A stretch of 64,000 nt of DNA, taken from NCBI RefSeq assembly GCF_035046485.1, contig NC_085137.1:11424252-11488251 (forward strand), given 5' to 3'. Below are positions 45,637 through 57,950 of this stretch, piece after piece. The first letter of the stretch is position 1, and each line of letters opens with the position of its first letter. The stretch is from Aedes albopictus (Eukaryota; Arthropoda; Insecta; Diptera; Culicidae). The notes under the pieces were generated by a model. That model worked only from the letters and a program-made list of their open reading frames with translations, made no database searches and had not been told where the DNA came from. Position numbers and translations under genes: made by a program.

Positions 45637-46235
45637 TTTCCTAAGAGAATTCCTGGAGAAATCAAGAAGAAAAATTCTAATAATCTTCTTGGAGGTATTT
45701 CCCCAAAAATGATTGAAGAAATATTTTAAGGAATACAGGCACAAACTTCTGTGACAATCCTTGAAGGAATTTTCTAAAAAATTCCTGAAGGAACCCCTGA
45801 AGGAATTTCTGAAGAATCTTCTGAAGAAACCCATGGATTAAATTAAAGATGAACCTTTCGAGAAATGTTTTGAGATTTTTTTTTAGAAATTCCTGAAGAC
45901 CCAAGGAAAATTCTTGAAGGGATTCTTGAAATATTCTCTGGAAGAATTTCTGAAGAAATTGCCAAAGAAATACATGGGCAGGAATCTTTGAAGGTTCATT
46001 GCTGACATCATTCTAGGAAATTCTTATTTATGTTAAAAATTCCGAGAAAATTAAAAAAAAAATCATGAAAGAATCCCCAAAGGAATTTCTGGCGGGGGTC
46101 CCTGAGGGTAATCGAGGAGAAATTTCTTAAGAAGTGCATGAGAAGGAATACATTCTAATAGAATTCTCGGAGGACTCATGAAAAGAATTCCTGCAAAAAT
46201 CTCCCTTCCGCGGTAATTACAGGAAAAAAATGTGA
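45637..46235. repeat. GGAATTCC-word DNA, diverged paralogue of 39.1-40.2 kb
   Basis: Landmarks such as ggaatacaggcaca, aatacattctaa and cttccg-aattacag occur in the same order as in the left region but with many differences. An older tandem duplication therefore preceded the LINE insertion. Confidence 0.6.
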
Positions 46236-46318
46236 AAAAAATAGTTCATTCCCTAGTTGAATATGAGCCCACTCCTCAGATCCTAAAGTGTGCGTAGAAA
46301 TTGACGTACTTAATAAAT

Positions 46319-47290
46319 TTAACCCTTCAACCTTTAGACGGGGTATAGTTTGAGCAGTTCTGTGTTTTTTCTTTTATATTTTTGGCTGATATTCAGGACT
46401 TGAGACGAAAAAATAAATTTTCCACGAAAAAAATAAAAATAAAATTTTTGAACCATAAATATAAAATCTTAAAATGTAAAAGTGTAGAGATGCTCAAAAA
46501 TAAAAAAAAACTAGAAAAATGAAAAACCAAAATTCAAAAATCTAAATATAATTTTTCGTCATCTTGTACCGACTTTTCGAACCCTCTAAGCAGAATACCA
46601 TCTTCGAATGAGTGTAATCAGTTTCGTACCTTTTTATTCCACCCTATTTTGCCTATCCTTTGACAGATACGCGTATTTCGACTACCACTTGTAATCTTCC
46701 TCAGTGTCCGTTATCCACTGAACTGATTACACTCATTCGAAGATCTAAAATCGATTTAAACATGTTTTGGAAGATGATTATTTTTAATTCTCGATTTTAT
46801 AAATTGTGGTTTTTATTTTTTCTAATTTTTATTTTTGAGTATCCCTACACTTTTATATGTTTCCTGGAAGCCTTTTTGGCATAACGATTTTTTAAGGCAA
46901 AAACATTTTGAAATTGTATGTTTATTGTTGAAATAAGTATTTTTTTTTTCTTGGAAAATTCCGTGTATTTTTTTGGATAATAATTTTAATGAGTATTTAA
47001 CTTAAACTATTTTACTACATAGAATAATTGAGGGAAAATTCAAAATACGTTAATTGTTGCGAATAAATAAAAAAAAAACAATGACAACTGAAAGATGACC
47101 AAAACATCAATTTTTCAATGATTTAAAAAAATGGAAATACGCTTTAAAATACACACAAAAAAAAACATTTACAGAACAGTCCTAAATATCAGCTAAAAAT
47201 ATAAAAGTTTTGATTGCCCGGGCAATTAAAAATACGAAAATGCTCAATCTGTACCCCGTCTAAAGGCAGGGTTGGGTATTATAGGGTTAA
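46319..47290 (+). mobile_element. 972-bp TTAA-bounded element, family C copy 1
   Basis: The ends are TTAA. ccttnagacggggta-type subterminal repeats occur at both ends (cctttagacggggtatag at about 46331, and taccccgtctaaagg near 47251). The interior is AT-rich and non-coding, with a nested MITE at 46600-46744. A related inverted copy of 610 bp is at 60193-60802; it shares acatgttttggaagatgatt and tcctggaagcc landmarks. Confidence 0.7.
46600..46744. mobile_element. 145-bp MITE nested in family C element
   Basis: ATCTTCGAATGAGTGTAATC followed by AGTT at the left is the exact complement of the right end, giving perfect inverted repeats of 24 bp around about 97 bp. It lies inside the TTAA element and is absent from the family C copy at 60 kb, so it inserted later. 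Confidence 0.8.
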
Positions 47291-48895
47291 AAAGAATCAT
47301 CATCCGAAAAATCCGAAAAATGATATTTAGAGCGAAATAAAAAAAAAGTATAAGATACTTAATGTCAACCAACCGCTGAGTTTCACCCGGACCAATCAAG
47401 CTGAAAGAACTACAACCCTGACTCGACGTTTCACCAACGACTATGAATAAATCAAAGACATAACGAGCTCTTCCGCGAAAATCTGCCTCCATTTGCCACC
47501 TTTCGTGCAATCGAAAAAAAAGAAAGAATTGCAGTTCAATACCGCGCGGATCGACGACCACTGACTGGTCGTCGTCGTCGTTCGAAAGGTTCAAAAGGTT
47601 ACTCGCGAACTGCAGCTCGCGAACCAAAGCGGCCGTGTTCAATACCTGCCTTTCTGCCTTCATCAATTTCCCCTACGGGCAACACCAGCAACAGCAACAA
47701 CAGAGGAGAGGTCAGAGAATCAGTGGGACCGCGCGCGCCTGGTCCGAGTTAAACACCGACATGTGTTAACCTCTGCTGGGGCCGCTGCCGACGGACGTCG
47801 CTGCGTCGTATGGTGGTGCTACGAGCTCCATGTCCGATCCACGACATCATCGTGGTTGCATTGCTGCCAGAGCAGAAGCGCGAAGAGAAACCCATCATCA
47901 GACTGAGTCCTATTCGAGTTGTCGAAGGTGAGAAAAATGCCATAAAATAGTCGATTCGTGTGTAAGGATGCAAGACGAGGAAGGGATTGGAATACATGGA
48001 AGTGGAAGTCCTACAATTTGACCGCACGTGAAGTTTGTTGGTTAGGAAGAACATGTTGATATGTACAAGAATAGTTACTGAAGAACGCAAGTTCGTGATT
48101 TGCCTAGATTTGATGAACCTTGTGGGGGGGATGTTAAACATCGATGAAAGTTTCAAGATTAATTTTCAAGTTTTGAAATACTTTTTTTCAAGCTTAGTTT
48201 CGATTTCGAAAAAGGATATTATTATTGATTATCTGTTGCCAAGTATTTCACGATTCATAGTCTACAAACTATTCCGAACGTTAGTAGCAGTCTCAGCAGT
48301 TATAGTTATTCATATTACCAGCAACAGTAGTAAACTACATCCAATAAACGATAGCACCCGGGTGAAAACCGATTCACCAACCAGGGAAATTCACCGAAAA
48401 CTACAGACGGTAAACAACCAAGAACAATATCTCTTTGGAAAACAATGTTGTAATTATCACCAAATTTCAATCAAGAATTTGTAGGAATAAGAGATCGAAA
48501 TTAGCTGATAGGCTGGAGCTGGCTGGTTGGTTCGGGGAGGCCCACCATCACCGACGACCGGCTTCGCATCGTTGCGTCGTTGGTTCGTTCGTTCGTTAGC
48601 TCTCTGTTTCGTTTCGTTCGATTTAGGATCTGGTCACACGGGTGCGAAAACTTTGCCGCTGGAGATCAGAGGTGGAAATGTTCGCCTCGTCAGGATACTC
48701 ACGAGTGGAAAATTCACGCATGCTGCGGTTACTAAGGTAAATTCTTCTAAGTCTTGACGTTTCGTGGCCTTCTTGTTTGCTATTCCGAATAAGAAAAATT
48801 TCGTCAGCTTTCCATGGGTGATTTGCTTTAGTTCAAAATGTGGTGTTTATGTGTGTGGGAAAGTGTGCTGACTTATGACTTGCTGGTGGCATCCC
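47291..48895. other. low-repeat, partly GC-rich interval
   Basis: The sequence includes cagcaacagcaacaac, gtcgtcgtcgtcg and gttcgttcgttcg microrepeats and open frames of 135-149 codons without recognised domains. Composition resembles gene-proximal DNA more than the surrounding repeats do, but only one weak exon candidate (48530-48737) stands out. Confidence 0.35.
48530..48737 (+). other. possible first exon ending at a splice donor
   Basis: This GC-richer stretch contains an ATG at about 48678 (reading MFASSGYSRVENSRM...) and ends at actaag followed by gtaaattc, a plausible donor. There is no recognisable protein family and no downstream exon identified, so this is only a candidate 5' exon of a host gene. 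Confidence 0.2.
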
Positions 48896-50350
48896 ATCCA
48901 GCAGCTACTTCTCAAATTCCAACAGAAATTCCATCCGGGATTCCTTCACGGTTTCTCCACAAACTTTTTCCAAAATTTCCTCCAGAGGTTTCTTATGAAA
49001 TACTTCTGGGGGATTATCTAGGATTCTTTCAGATTTTTCCTCTAGGACTCCTACAATTTTTTCCTGAGATCCTTGAACAGTTTCCATCTGGGTTTTATCC
49101 AGGAAGTCCTCCCGGAATTCCAAAAATTCCTTCCGGTATTTCTTAATGAATTACTTCTTGAATTCCTCAAGAATTTCTTTCTAGGATTCCCTCAGATGTT
49201 CCTCAACAGATTTTTTTTATCGTTCTTTTTGGGATTCCTCAAAGATTTTTATTCAAGATTAGACCAGGAGTTCCTTCTGGGATCCTTCAAGGAATTTTAC
49301 CAGAGATTTCTTCCGGAATTTTACCAAAAGTTTCCTTCCAAAATGCATGCAAAGATTTCTACCGGAATTACTTCATAATTTCCTAGGAGTTACTCTGATA
49401 TTTCTTCAGGAATTCTTAAATTTATCTAGGAAATACTTCCAGGAGTCTGCCAAAACCTTCTTCCGAGATTCCTCTTGGGAGAACATGAGGAGGACGCTTC
49501 GGTATATATTTCTTGAAAAATCTTCAGAGATACTTCAAGAAGATTTGTAAATGTAAGAAATTCACGGAAGAAAATTTAGTAGCAATCCTTGTAGAAATTT
49601 ATATCCGAGGAATTTCTGGAAGAACTTATCCTCGTATTTGCTTCTGAAGGAGCATTTTTCGAAAAATTCTCGTAAATCAAAAAAAAACTTCTCGAAGATA
49701 TTTCTTGAAAATTCCTCAGAGCTTTTACTGGAGGAATGTTCAGAAGTTTTCCTGGAAAAAAAAATATGAAAGAAATTTCAGGTGAAATTTTAATCGAAAT
49801 CCGAACGATCCTCGGAAAAGTTCAGTCCATGGAGGAAAGTTCCAGTAGGAGCTTGAAAGAAATTCTGTAGGCATCTCCGTAGAAATTTCTAGAGGGATCC
49901 TTGGAAGAATCCCAGCATGAACTTGTACAAATGAAATAGATAAAGGAATAACAAAAATTAAGTACGAGGGCATTTCTGGAGGATGCTTTGGATACATTTA
50001 TAATGGGTTCTTGGGGAACTTCTCGAAAAAACCAGAAGGAATCCTTTTCAGATGTATCCTTCAATTAATATTCGAAGAACTTTCAAAAGTATTCCCAAGT
50101 AACAAAACTAGCTGAATAGCAATTTCTTTAGCTAAAGTTTGCTTAAGAGTGATGTGTTCCACTGTTATACAGCAAAAATGTTTGTTGGGTTGTTTAATTC
50201 TGAAGCTTCGTTGGAAATTCTTTAGAAACCTTTTTCTTAATCTCAAAAATAATTTATTGATGGGTTTTATAGAAATTATATCTAATTTCTATCGGTATTA
50301 TCTAGGAATTTCTGCTGCAATTTCCTTGGAATTTCTTGGAAAATTTCTTG
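48896..50350. repeat. GGAATTCC-word block
   Basis: Degenerate ggaattcc, cctccagag and tttcttcagg words in both orientations; no gene. Confidence 0.7.
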
Positions 50351-51050
50351 ACAAAATCTAGACAAATCTTAAATAATAACGGTAATTTCATTCTGGCTTG
50401 CAGTCTTGGCTCACGGAACAACTATTTTTGCTCCAACGTTTCAATCCCGGTTTGGGTCTTCATTGGAGAATCTGAATATGTATTAAAAAAAAGGGTGGGT
50501 ACATTGGACATAAAACATCAAAGTGTTAATAATATAGAAGAAAAACAAATCAAAAACTTTCACTTACAAAAATTTTGTTCATCACTGTCCATAAACTTTT
50601 AGCCTGTACTGTTTTCTGTGCATGTCAGGCAAAGTCATATGAAAAATTTCTCATTTACGCTTTCTATCTTTTGATTTGTGTCTGAAATTCAAATTTTTTT
50701 TTCAAATTTTTATTTTTGCATTTTTCTACGGAATGGTGGAGATGTTACACCAGAAGAGAAACTACTTCCTTAAATGTTGATATTCCTTGAAGCTGGAGTT
50801 CAATTTAAATAGTTCCCCTGATTTCTGCAAACGTGCAGCCCATTTAAATCGATGCTCTTTGTCCAAAGAAGTTAAAAAAAACACAAAAGGTAACCTAAGA
50901 AGAGAAAGGGGTACATGAAATTTGAAAAGGTTTTCGAGAGACAATCAAGGAATAACCTGATAAATACAGTGATTAAAAAATGCTGGAATGAAGTTATGAA
51001 TGCCTAAAGACTAAGATTACGATTTCCTTTAAAGACTTATTGAAGGTTAT
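50351..51050. other. AT-rich interval
   Basis: No recognisable coding, RNA or mobile-element structure. Confidence 0.4.
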
Positions 51051-51925
51051 ATTGAAGTATTCTCGGAATTTGTCTCCAGACTACTGTCGGTATTCTTCCG
51101 AGAATTCTTTAATAATACTACCAGGAAAACTTTTCAAACTTGTTTTTTTTTAATTTTTTTTTCATTTCTTTTAAAATTTTTGAATTTTTTCCAGAAATTA
51201 TTCAGCGATTTTTTGTTGTTTATGATTTTCTTCCTAGACTCCTTCAAGAGCTCTTCTAAGCCGTCGTTCTTCCTATGGATTTAAGGGAATTTTTCAGAAA
51301 TTTCTCCTAGATTGCTCATTCACTTTTTTCCTTTTTTTTTTGCCCAGAAACCAATTCAGAATTTATTCCATAATACCTCTTAAGAATCCTCATGTATTTT
51401 CTCCCAAAAATCTTGCTAGCAATATTTTATTTCGCAATTCTTTCAGGAGTTTTCAGCCGAAATATTTTCTGGAGTTCCTCCATCCATTTTTACAAGTCAT
51501 AGTCAATGTTTCTATTTTAGATTTCCCCTAGGATTCTTTCCGGTATTCTATCGGAAATTCTATTAATATTTTTTTGGTCACATTTTTTTTATCGCATCGT
51601 ACCAAAACACTTTCAAGAATTCTTCCAGAAAAATTTCTCCGATTTTCATTTTAGAAATTCAAATTTATATTTTGATTCTTTCAGGAATTCCTCCAGTAAT
51701 TGTTCAGTTATTCTTTTTTTAAATTTTTGATTTTCGTCGTAGATTTCTTCTGGAGTTACATTGGGATTTTCCCGAAATAATCCTTCTTAGGATTCCTACA
51801 AGAAATCCTTTCCAAATCTTTCTTGGATTTCCATCCGGGTTTCCCATCGATATACCGAGAATTGTCTCTCCGTCGTTCTTTCTGAGATTTTTTAAGACTT
51901 TTACAGGAGTTTTTCTCAGATTGCT
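51050..51925. repeat. GGAATTCC-word block, T-rich orientation
   Basis: Words such as ttcttccag, ggaattcctcc and gattctttcagg repeat. There are no genes. Confidence 0.6.
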
Positions 51926-52980
51926 TGTTAGCACAGCTCCGTACCACCCCACTATGGGGCGGCTCCATACAAACAGGTGGCCAAAAATATGTTCGCGTCA
52001 ATTTTATAATGTGTTGCTCCTATTCGTAGGGTTTACTATGCCTTAAATCTATGAATAACATGTTGATCAGGTTGTTTCAACACGACATTTTCAAACAGCA
52101 TGAAATTACAAGGCCATTGCATACTTTTAGGCACTTATCTGTGTATAAGGATTTCTGTTCCTATTTACACAATCGATTCCAATTCGTTAAAAACACGCTT
52201 CGTAAAGAAATCAAAGACCAGATGTAGACTCCACTATGATTGATATACCGAGAAAAGTGGCCATGATGACCAAATGTTTTTTCAGAAGTGTTTATTGGTC
52301 AATAGGATGATTTTATATTGCAATATCTCAATCATCACCGACAACTTGTTTGGAACTGTAGAATAGCAGCTAGTAGCAGCCAACTTGCGAAATTTATTTT
52401 GTATGGAACGGTTTGTATAAGGAAAATTTGATTTTTTTTTTTAAGGTGGTATTATTTAACAGTTTTACAATCAACATCTCTACGTCTGATACGCCATTCG
52501 AAAGGTTTACAAGTAAGCTTTTAGAAACTACTTTAAAAGTTTAATCTTTTTCATTTAAGCCGAAAAAATACGAAGTTGAACATTTCATAAATTTTACCAA
52601 AAATTGGCAATGGTCTCGTTCTGCTGCCAATATCTCGATGAGTATAGGAATTTGCAAACTAATATATTAGGTTTTACTGGTCCAAGAGGTCTACTTTCAA
52701 CTACCGAACCTAAATCTCAAATTGAATAAAGTCAATTTTCGATTTTTGGCCACCTGAATCTCCACAGTGCACCCTTCAACGGCGCAACCAGCACCAGGGC
52801 TCAACATTCGGTCCACACAGGACGAGACAACCCCGGTGATGGGTCAACCGTGAGCAAAGCATAGTATGTTGGCGTGAGAGGGAGATGGTAAAAATAGAAA
52901 CGGTAAATAAAATCATAAACAAAAACAGAACGAAGAATGATCAAATTCGTCAACCTAGGCTTTTATTAAAAAAAATATAG
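51926..52980. other. interval without recognised genes
   Basis: The sequence is mixed AT-rich DNA. A patch at about 52740-52860 is more GC-rich but has no domain or RNA signature. Confidence 0.4.
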
Positions 52981-52990
52981 TTTAGGAAGT

Positions 52991-54265
52991 TTGAAATACA
53001 GTGAATTTGAAAAGCTCGTCCGAAGGATAGGTGAAAGCGCCGTTGATTCGACCATTAGCCAGCATACCTGTGGGGAAAAGAACAAACTTGATAATTTTAT
53101 AATGTTTCGACCAAATCCCGAAGTTGAAAGTTCAGGTTTCAATTGCACGGCTTGCGATCGTCCGGATAATGAGGAATCGCAAATGGTATTTTGTGATCAC
53201 TGCCAGCGGTGGTATCACTTCGGCAGTGTTGGCGTCACAGCTGATGTCAAGGACGTTTCTTGGTGCTGTTAGGAGTGCACCGGAAGTGAAAATGAAGGTG
53301 TTGTTCCTGCTGATGTGCAAGAGGAAGATGACGCAGGAGCTGTTCGAGAAGTGCCAGCAGCTGGAGAAAGTGAAGCAGGAGATGGAACTCGAGTTTGAGC
53401 AGGCTCAGATAGTGAAGAAGTTCGCTGAAGGAGAAGCCCATCAGAGGAAACTCGACAAAATGCGGACGGAAATGGAAGAGAAGCTGAAGCGGAATTCAAG
53501 AGCGACCGATGGTGAAAAGGAGCTTGAGCAAGCTGTCGGAGTCGGTAAGGTGGGAAGCTCGAAAAGCGGAACAAAGAAGATGGAATCGGAGCAGAAGAAG
53601 TCGGAGAAAGGGCTCGAGACGAAAAAGTCGAGGAATGGAAAGCCTGGAAAAGCGGATGCGACGGTAGCGGACTTTGAAGATCCGAGAGGAGCGTACCACA
53701 AGCACTCGACTCCGAAAGTTTGTCGCAAACTGTTACTGAAGCTGGTTGGAGGTCCATCGAGTATGCCGGAGAGTTTTTTGAACGAGCGAGACGGAGATTC
53801 GATGCCACTCGGACGATCAGGGGTTCCCAAACCTGAGAAGGTGAAAACAACCAAGAAGATAAAGAAAGTGGGGAAAATTGTTGAGTCGGAAAGCGCGAGT
53901 TTCAAAGAAGAAGAAGAGTCCGCTGACGAGGTGGAAAACTGAGAAGAAGAAGAAGAAGAAGAAGAAGAAGAAGAAGAAGAAGAAGAAGAAGAAGAAGAAG
54001 AAGAGTTCCAGCGAGGAGGAAGAAATCAGCGAAGAAAGTTCGGAAAGTTCCGAAGAAGAGAGAAAGGAAGAGAAGCCCCGTCGGAAAAACGGAGAAGGCA
54101 AGGATTGGCGAAAGAATCGGCATCGAGAACCGACGAAGGCGCAGATGTCCGCTCGGCAGTTCCTGTTCAGGAAGTTGCCAACGTTTTCTCAAAGATTGTG
54201 AAAACACTGCGCATGCTATACGGCAGGCCAAAGCGAGTGCTTGCTGTTGCAAAAGTAAATTGCCT
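52991..54265 (+). pseudogene. decayed BEL/Pao retrotransposon gag with PHD finger
   Basis: A PHD finger (about 53140-53282: CTACDRPD, FCDHCQRWYHF, SWCC) is followed by a coiled coil (about 53290-53480, QLEKVKQEMELEFEQAQ), a charged Lys/Glu/Ser segment, and KAQMSARQ...RKLPTFS at about 54145-54190. The last motif is the start of the BEL gag (DUF1759) region. A further LRMLYGRP piece follows in another frame at about 54210. It is broken: Ser replaces the Cys after the PHD His (HFGS), a TAG follows SWCC, the frame shifts after the PHD finger and again around a GAA microsatellite, a TGA precedes that repeat, and part of the DUF1759 region is missing. No pol, LTR or protease is seen nearby. Confidence 0.7.
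53941..54004 (+). repeat. (GAA)n microsatellite
   Basis: About twenty uninterrupted GAA units lie inside the acidic part of the gag pseudogene. Expansion of a poly-Glu tract is the likely origin. It produces spurious poly-Lys and poly-Leu frames. Confidence 0.95.
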
Positions 54266-54289
54266 TGTTTGAGAATTGGATTTTATTAG

Positions 54290-54610
54290 GGGTGGCCCAA
54301 AAAGAAAAATTGCTCATTAGCATTTTGCTTGAATTCCTTGTTTGGAATCGCCCAGTAATCATCTCAGAAGTGAATCTATGATACCTCTCAAGAATACTTT
54401 TAAGTTTCTTCTAATAAATCTTCCTGGCATTTATTCGGATTTTGTTTCCAAGAACTCCAGGAATTCATTCTTGTATTCTGGAGTACTTCCAGGAGTTTTT
54501 TCCATAGAGTTTTGCTCAACCTGTTTTGAGATCTTTCAGGACTTTTTCCAGGTATTTTCCTTCTAGAAAATTTTCCAGTGTTTCAACAATTTGTCTTTAT
54601 TTTATCTAGA
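54290..54610. repeat. GGAATTCC-word block
   Basis: Short stretch of ggaattcattc, ttccaggag and tttcaggac words; no gene. Confidence 0.55.
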
Positions 54611-54973
54611 AATTTCTTAAAGATAAAAATGCATTGGCAATCGCGGGACCGTGCATAACTCACGAATGGAACGTCGGATTTGGGTCGTCTTTGTTTTGTT
54701 TTGTTAGTTTTCACCCAAAGAAGGTTTGTTTATGAGGCAAACAACATGGAGAATTTGAAATTTTCAGAAAATTTATTTTTCATGCATTTTGATCGGGAAC
54801 TTGGGCTTGAAATGTCAAAAAACATTAACCATTAAGTGCTTTCAATAAAATGCCTCAGATATCCCTTGGAGTGCATGCCCAACATATTTCAAAAATGGTA
54901 ATGGTGTTGAACTTTGAAGAAGTTATCCATGAATTTACTGAGAAAATTCTGTGTAAATTCCTCCAGAAGTACT

Positions 54974-55090
54974 AGCAACGCGCCTCTCTAGTGAGTAGGA
55001 TTCGTGAGTTCGAGTGTCACCAAGAGGACGAGTAACTTTTTCGCAAATTCCGCTCCAATTTGTCCATTTTTCACTCACGCCAGTATTTGT
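54974..55090 (+). other. truncated relative of the foldback tRNA-like arm
   Basis: cgcgcctctctagtgagta, then cgtgagttcgagtgtcacc and a tail cgcaaattccgctccaattt-gt parallel the tRNA-like plus tail order in the arms at 11914-12040 and 35318-35430. Only one orientation is present, so it is a solitary arm or the ancestral SINE-like unit. Confidence 0.5.
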
Positions 55091-57880
55091 AAAGTCTAGC
55101 TTTTGCAGTTAAGGACAAACGTCATGAAATCCTGCTTCAACTGTGCATCAGAATCTCCGGCGCATAAATCTTCAGAAGCAAGTTTCAAGCAACAGTGCAT
55201 TTGGTTGATTATGGTGATTTTGTTTACAAAGATATTTGTGTACTCGAAATCGTGAGAGGATGCCATTGTAGTGGCCATTTTGGGATTCTAACAGGTCTGT
55301 CCTTACGTAAAACTTCCATTCGACCGGATAATTCACATAAATCGATAATTTATTGAAAAAGTATTCTTCCAGATGTTTTTCCAGAGATTTCCGTGGGAAT
55401 CCTCGCAACATTCCGCTAGATGCTTCCGAAAATCGTCATACGCATTAGTAATGATTCATTCTGATCTACAAGGATACTAAAGACGATTTGCTTTTGAATA
55501 CTGCATGCTGTAAAGATCATGTAAATTAATAAGAAACGAACTCACCAATATAGTACATATTCAAATTTTACCATCACAAAGCAAAGGCTGTTCCATTCAA
55601 TATGTAAATCGAGTCGGACATATGACGACAAGAAAGAAAACTAAGTGTCTACAGTGCTGGGTCTGCATGCCTCTGTCTTTGACTGCAACCATATATTTCA
55701 TCTCGGACATCAACATTAACTAGAAAAGCAAATTTCAGAAATGAAGCACTTCGCAAACCAGTATGACGCAACAGCTATGCGTTGGTTTGAGAAGACCTTT
55801 TTTGGACACAATTCAGTGACAAGGACGACGAAACCTACAAACGGCAGCAATACAAAACTGTTGCTTTTCCGAACAAGAGCCCTGCCAACCAAGGGATTCG
55901 AAACACCCGGCCCAAAACGCACTGCACGACCATCATGGCAAGGAAGGAGGTAAACGAGCATGGAACATTTCTACAAAAGTTTGGCCCAACTTGTGTGCGT
56001 TATTGTGACTCGTTTGGAGGCCCCGTGCACGACAAACCCCGGCAAGTTTGGCTCCGCATCATTGCATTGGCTCAATATAGTAGGGCGGAGTCGAAAAACT
56101 TTCCCATCAAGATGGCAAAAGTTTGCCGGGAAATGATAAACATATTGTTTGAAGTTCCTACGTGGAAGTTGTTTGGGAATTTCGGAATTCGTCGTTTGCC
56201 TGATGATAGTCTGTGATTGTGTGATAGAAGTGGGTAGTATCGTTGTTATCTCTCAACAACAACAACCAGATACTGATATTAACTGTCCTCGCTCATCATT
56301 CTTTTAATCTCGATTTGGACGTTATCATCGATCGTGTGCACCACAGCATCGTACTAAGCTTATCTAATCAGTACAACAACGATCCAACAAACCGATGCGT
56401 TGATGATGCCACACAACTCGGTTATCGATGGACCTATTGCGTAATTGAACGCAAATAGCGTCCAGCACATTCTCTCTCCCTCACTATCTCCCCGTGTCTC
56501 TATTGAAATGATCGATTACTATCAATCTAGCATCTCCAGGCACAGGACTAATTTGTTCCGATGATGTTTGTTTGTTGATTTTGGTTCCGCCCAATCGATT
56601 GCGACGGTGAAAGTTGTTTTTCCATGCGACCTGGTTTCGATGAACCACAACCTAGCAGAATTCACCATCATTCTTATCAGCGGCGATCTAATGTGTTTAG
56701 TTGTTCATTGTTATTGTAAATTTTATAAAACACTATCAATTCTGCGACACCTCAATGCCGCTCAATCGATCTATGGTTTATGTTTGTTTCATGTACCAAT
56801 TAATTACTGACTGCAGTAAATATAAACTCGATGAGTTTTCTTTCCAGATTACAATCGACGTGAACTGGTTATCATTTTGCCTGGAAACTGTTGGGATGCC
56901 ATCGATGTAACAAATTTAACACTTCAATGCGTTTGATTTTGGGAATTTGGATTATTAAATTATAGTCCAAGTTCTGAAATTGATACTTATCTCTAAATTG
57001 TGCAATTGACAGTGCTAGTATTACATATAAAAATCTGACAACACAGGCAGTCATGTTGGAAATTTAAACATTTATTTTCAAGCATTGTCTCGACTCAGGT
57101 AACACAACATTTCATCATAGTGCATATTGAAAAATAATATTTTTATCGCGTAGACAAAGGCTGTTTTAAATTAAAGCGAAAGCCACGTGGTAATTGAAAA
57201 ATAAATTCACTGCGTTCCCATTATTAGTAGCACACTGTAGTTGAGCAGAATGGTGATAAACGCATTCATTTTTACTTTTCAATTAACATCCAAGCTCAAC
57301 AGACCAACAACGGAGCTAAGTACTGAACCGAACGAAAAAAGAGCAAAGTTTCTCCCCAACCAACCAAATAGCCCCACCATCCATTCATAGCCAAGGCTCG
57401 GAATTAATTCTTCCCACTCATCATATCGCACGAGTTCCTGGTGGTGTACCAGAAATAGAAGACTGGGGGAGGGTGCGGGACACGAACAATCTGGAATTCC
57501 TCACAGCACACACCCCAAAAGCCAAACGCGCGCGCGCTCCCCAAAGAGTGTCGAAAGATTACGATCTCGAACAAATTGAATGACGATCTGAATATGTTGG
57601 CGCGTTTGTGGATTTTTTTTTTCGATTGTCCCATTCTCTGTGGGGTTCACGCGTCGCACGCACGCACTTTGCTTGACGAGTGTCGTCGTTGTCACCGTTA
57701 ATACGACATTGCGGATTCTGACCCCTGGAGGTTCTATGGTTTCATTTTTTATTCTGTACTTTGCCAAATCTAACCCCCCCCCCCCCCCTCAACGTGAGTG
57801 TGATATCAAAAGGCATGGATTTCAATCAATGCTAATTTGTAGAATTTCTATTGCTACTAAAGGGTAAGATCGACCTCGTC
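55091..57880. other. low-repeat interval of about 2.8 kb
   Basis: Open frames up to 93 codons (for example 55935-56216) show no recognised domain. Runs of gatcgatc/atcgat words near 56320-56420 and gcgcgcgc at about 57525 are the only compositional features. No exon is supported. Confidence 0.35.
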
Positions 57881-57950
57881 GGACCAATACATCGTGGCAA
57901 ACGCGCGGGTATTCAGCATGACCATGATGAGTGTGATGAATTCCCCGGAC
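57880..57950 (+). mobile_element. degenerate Feilai-like fragment
   Basis: ggcaaacgcgcgggtattca, then gcatgaccatgatgag, match the anticodon and variable-arm region of the Feilai SINE at 61619-61910 with several differences. The B box is decayed. Confidence 0.55.

Noticed and set aside
53878..54201. poly-Lys/Ser/Glu frame and antisense poly-Leu or poly-Phe frames
   Set aside because: They arise from the GAA microsatellite read in different frames within the gag pseudogene.
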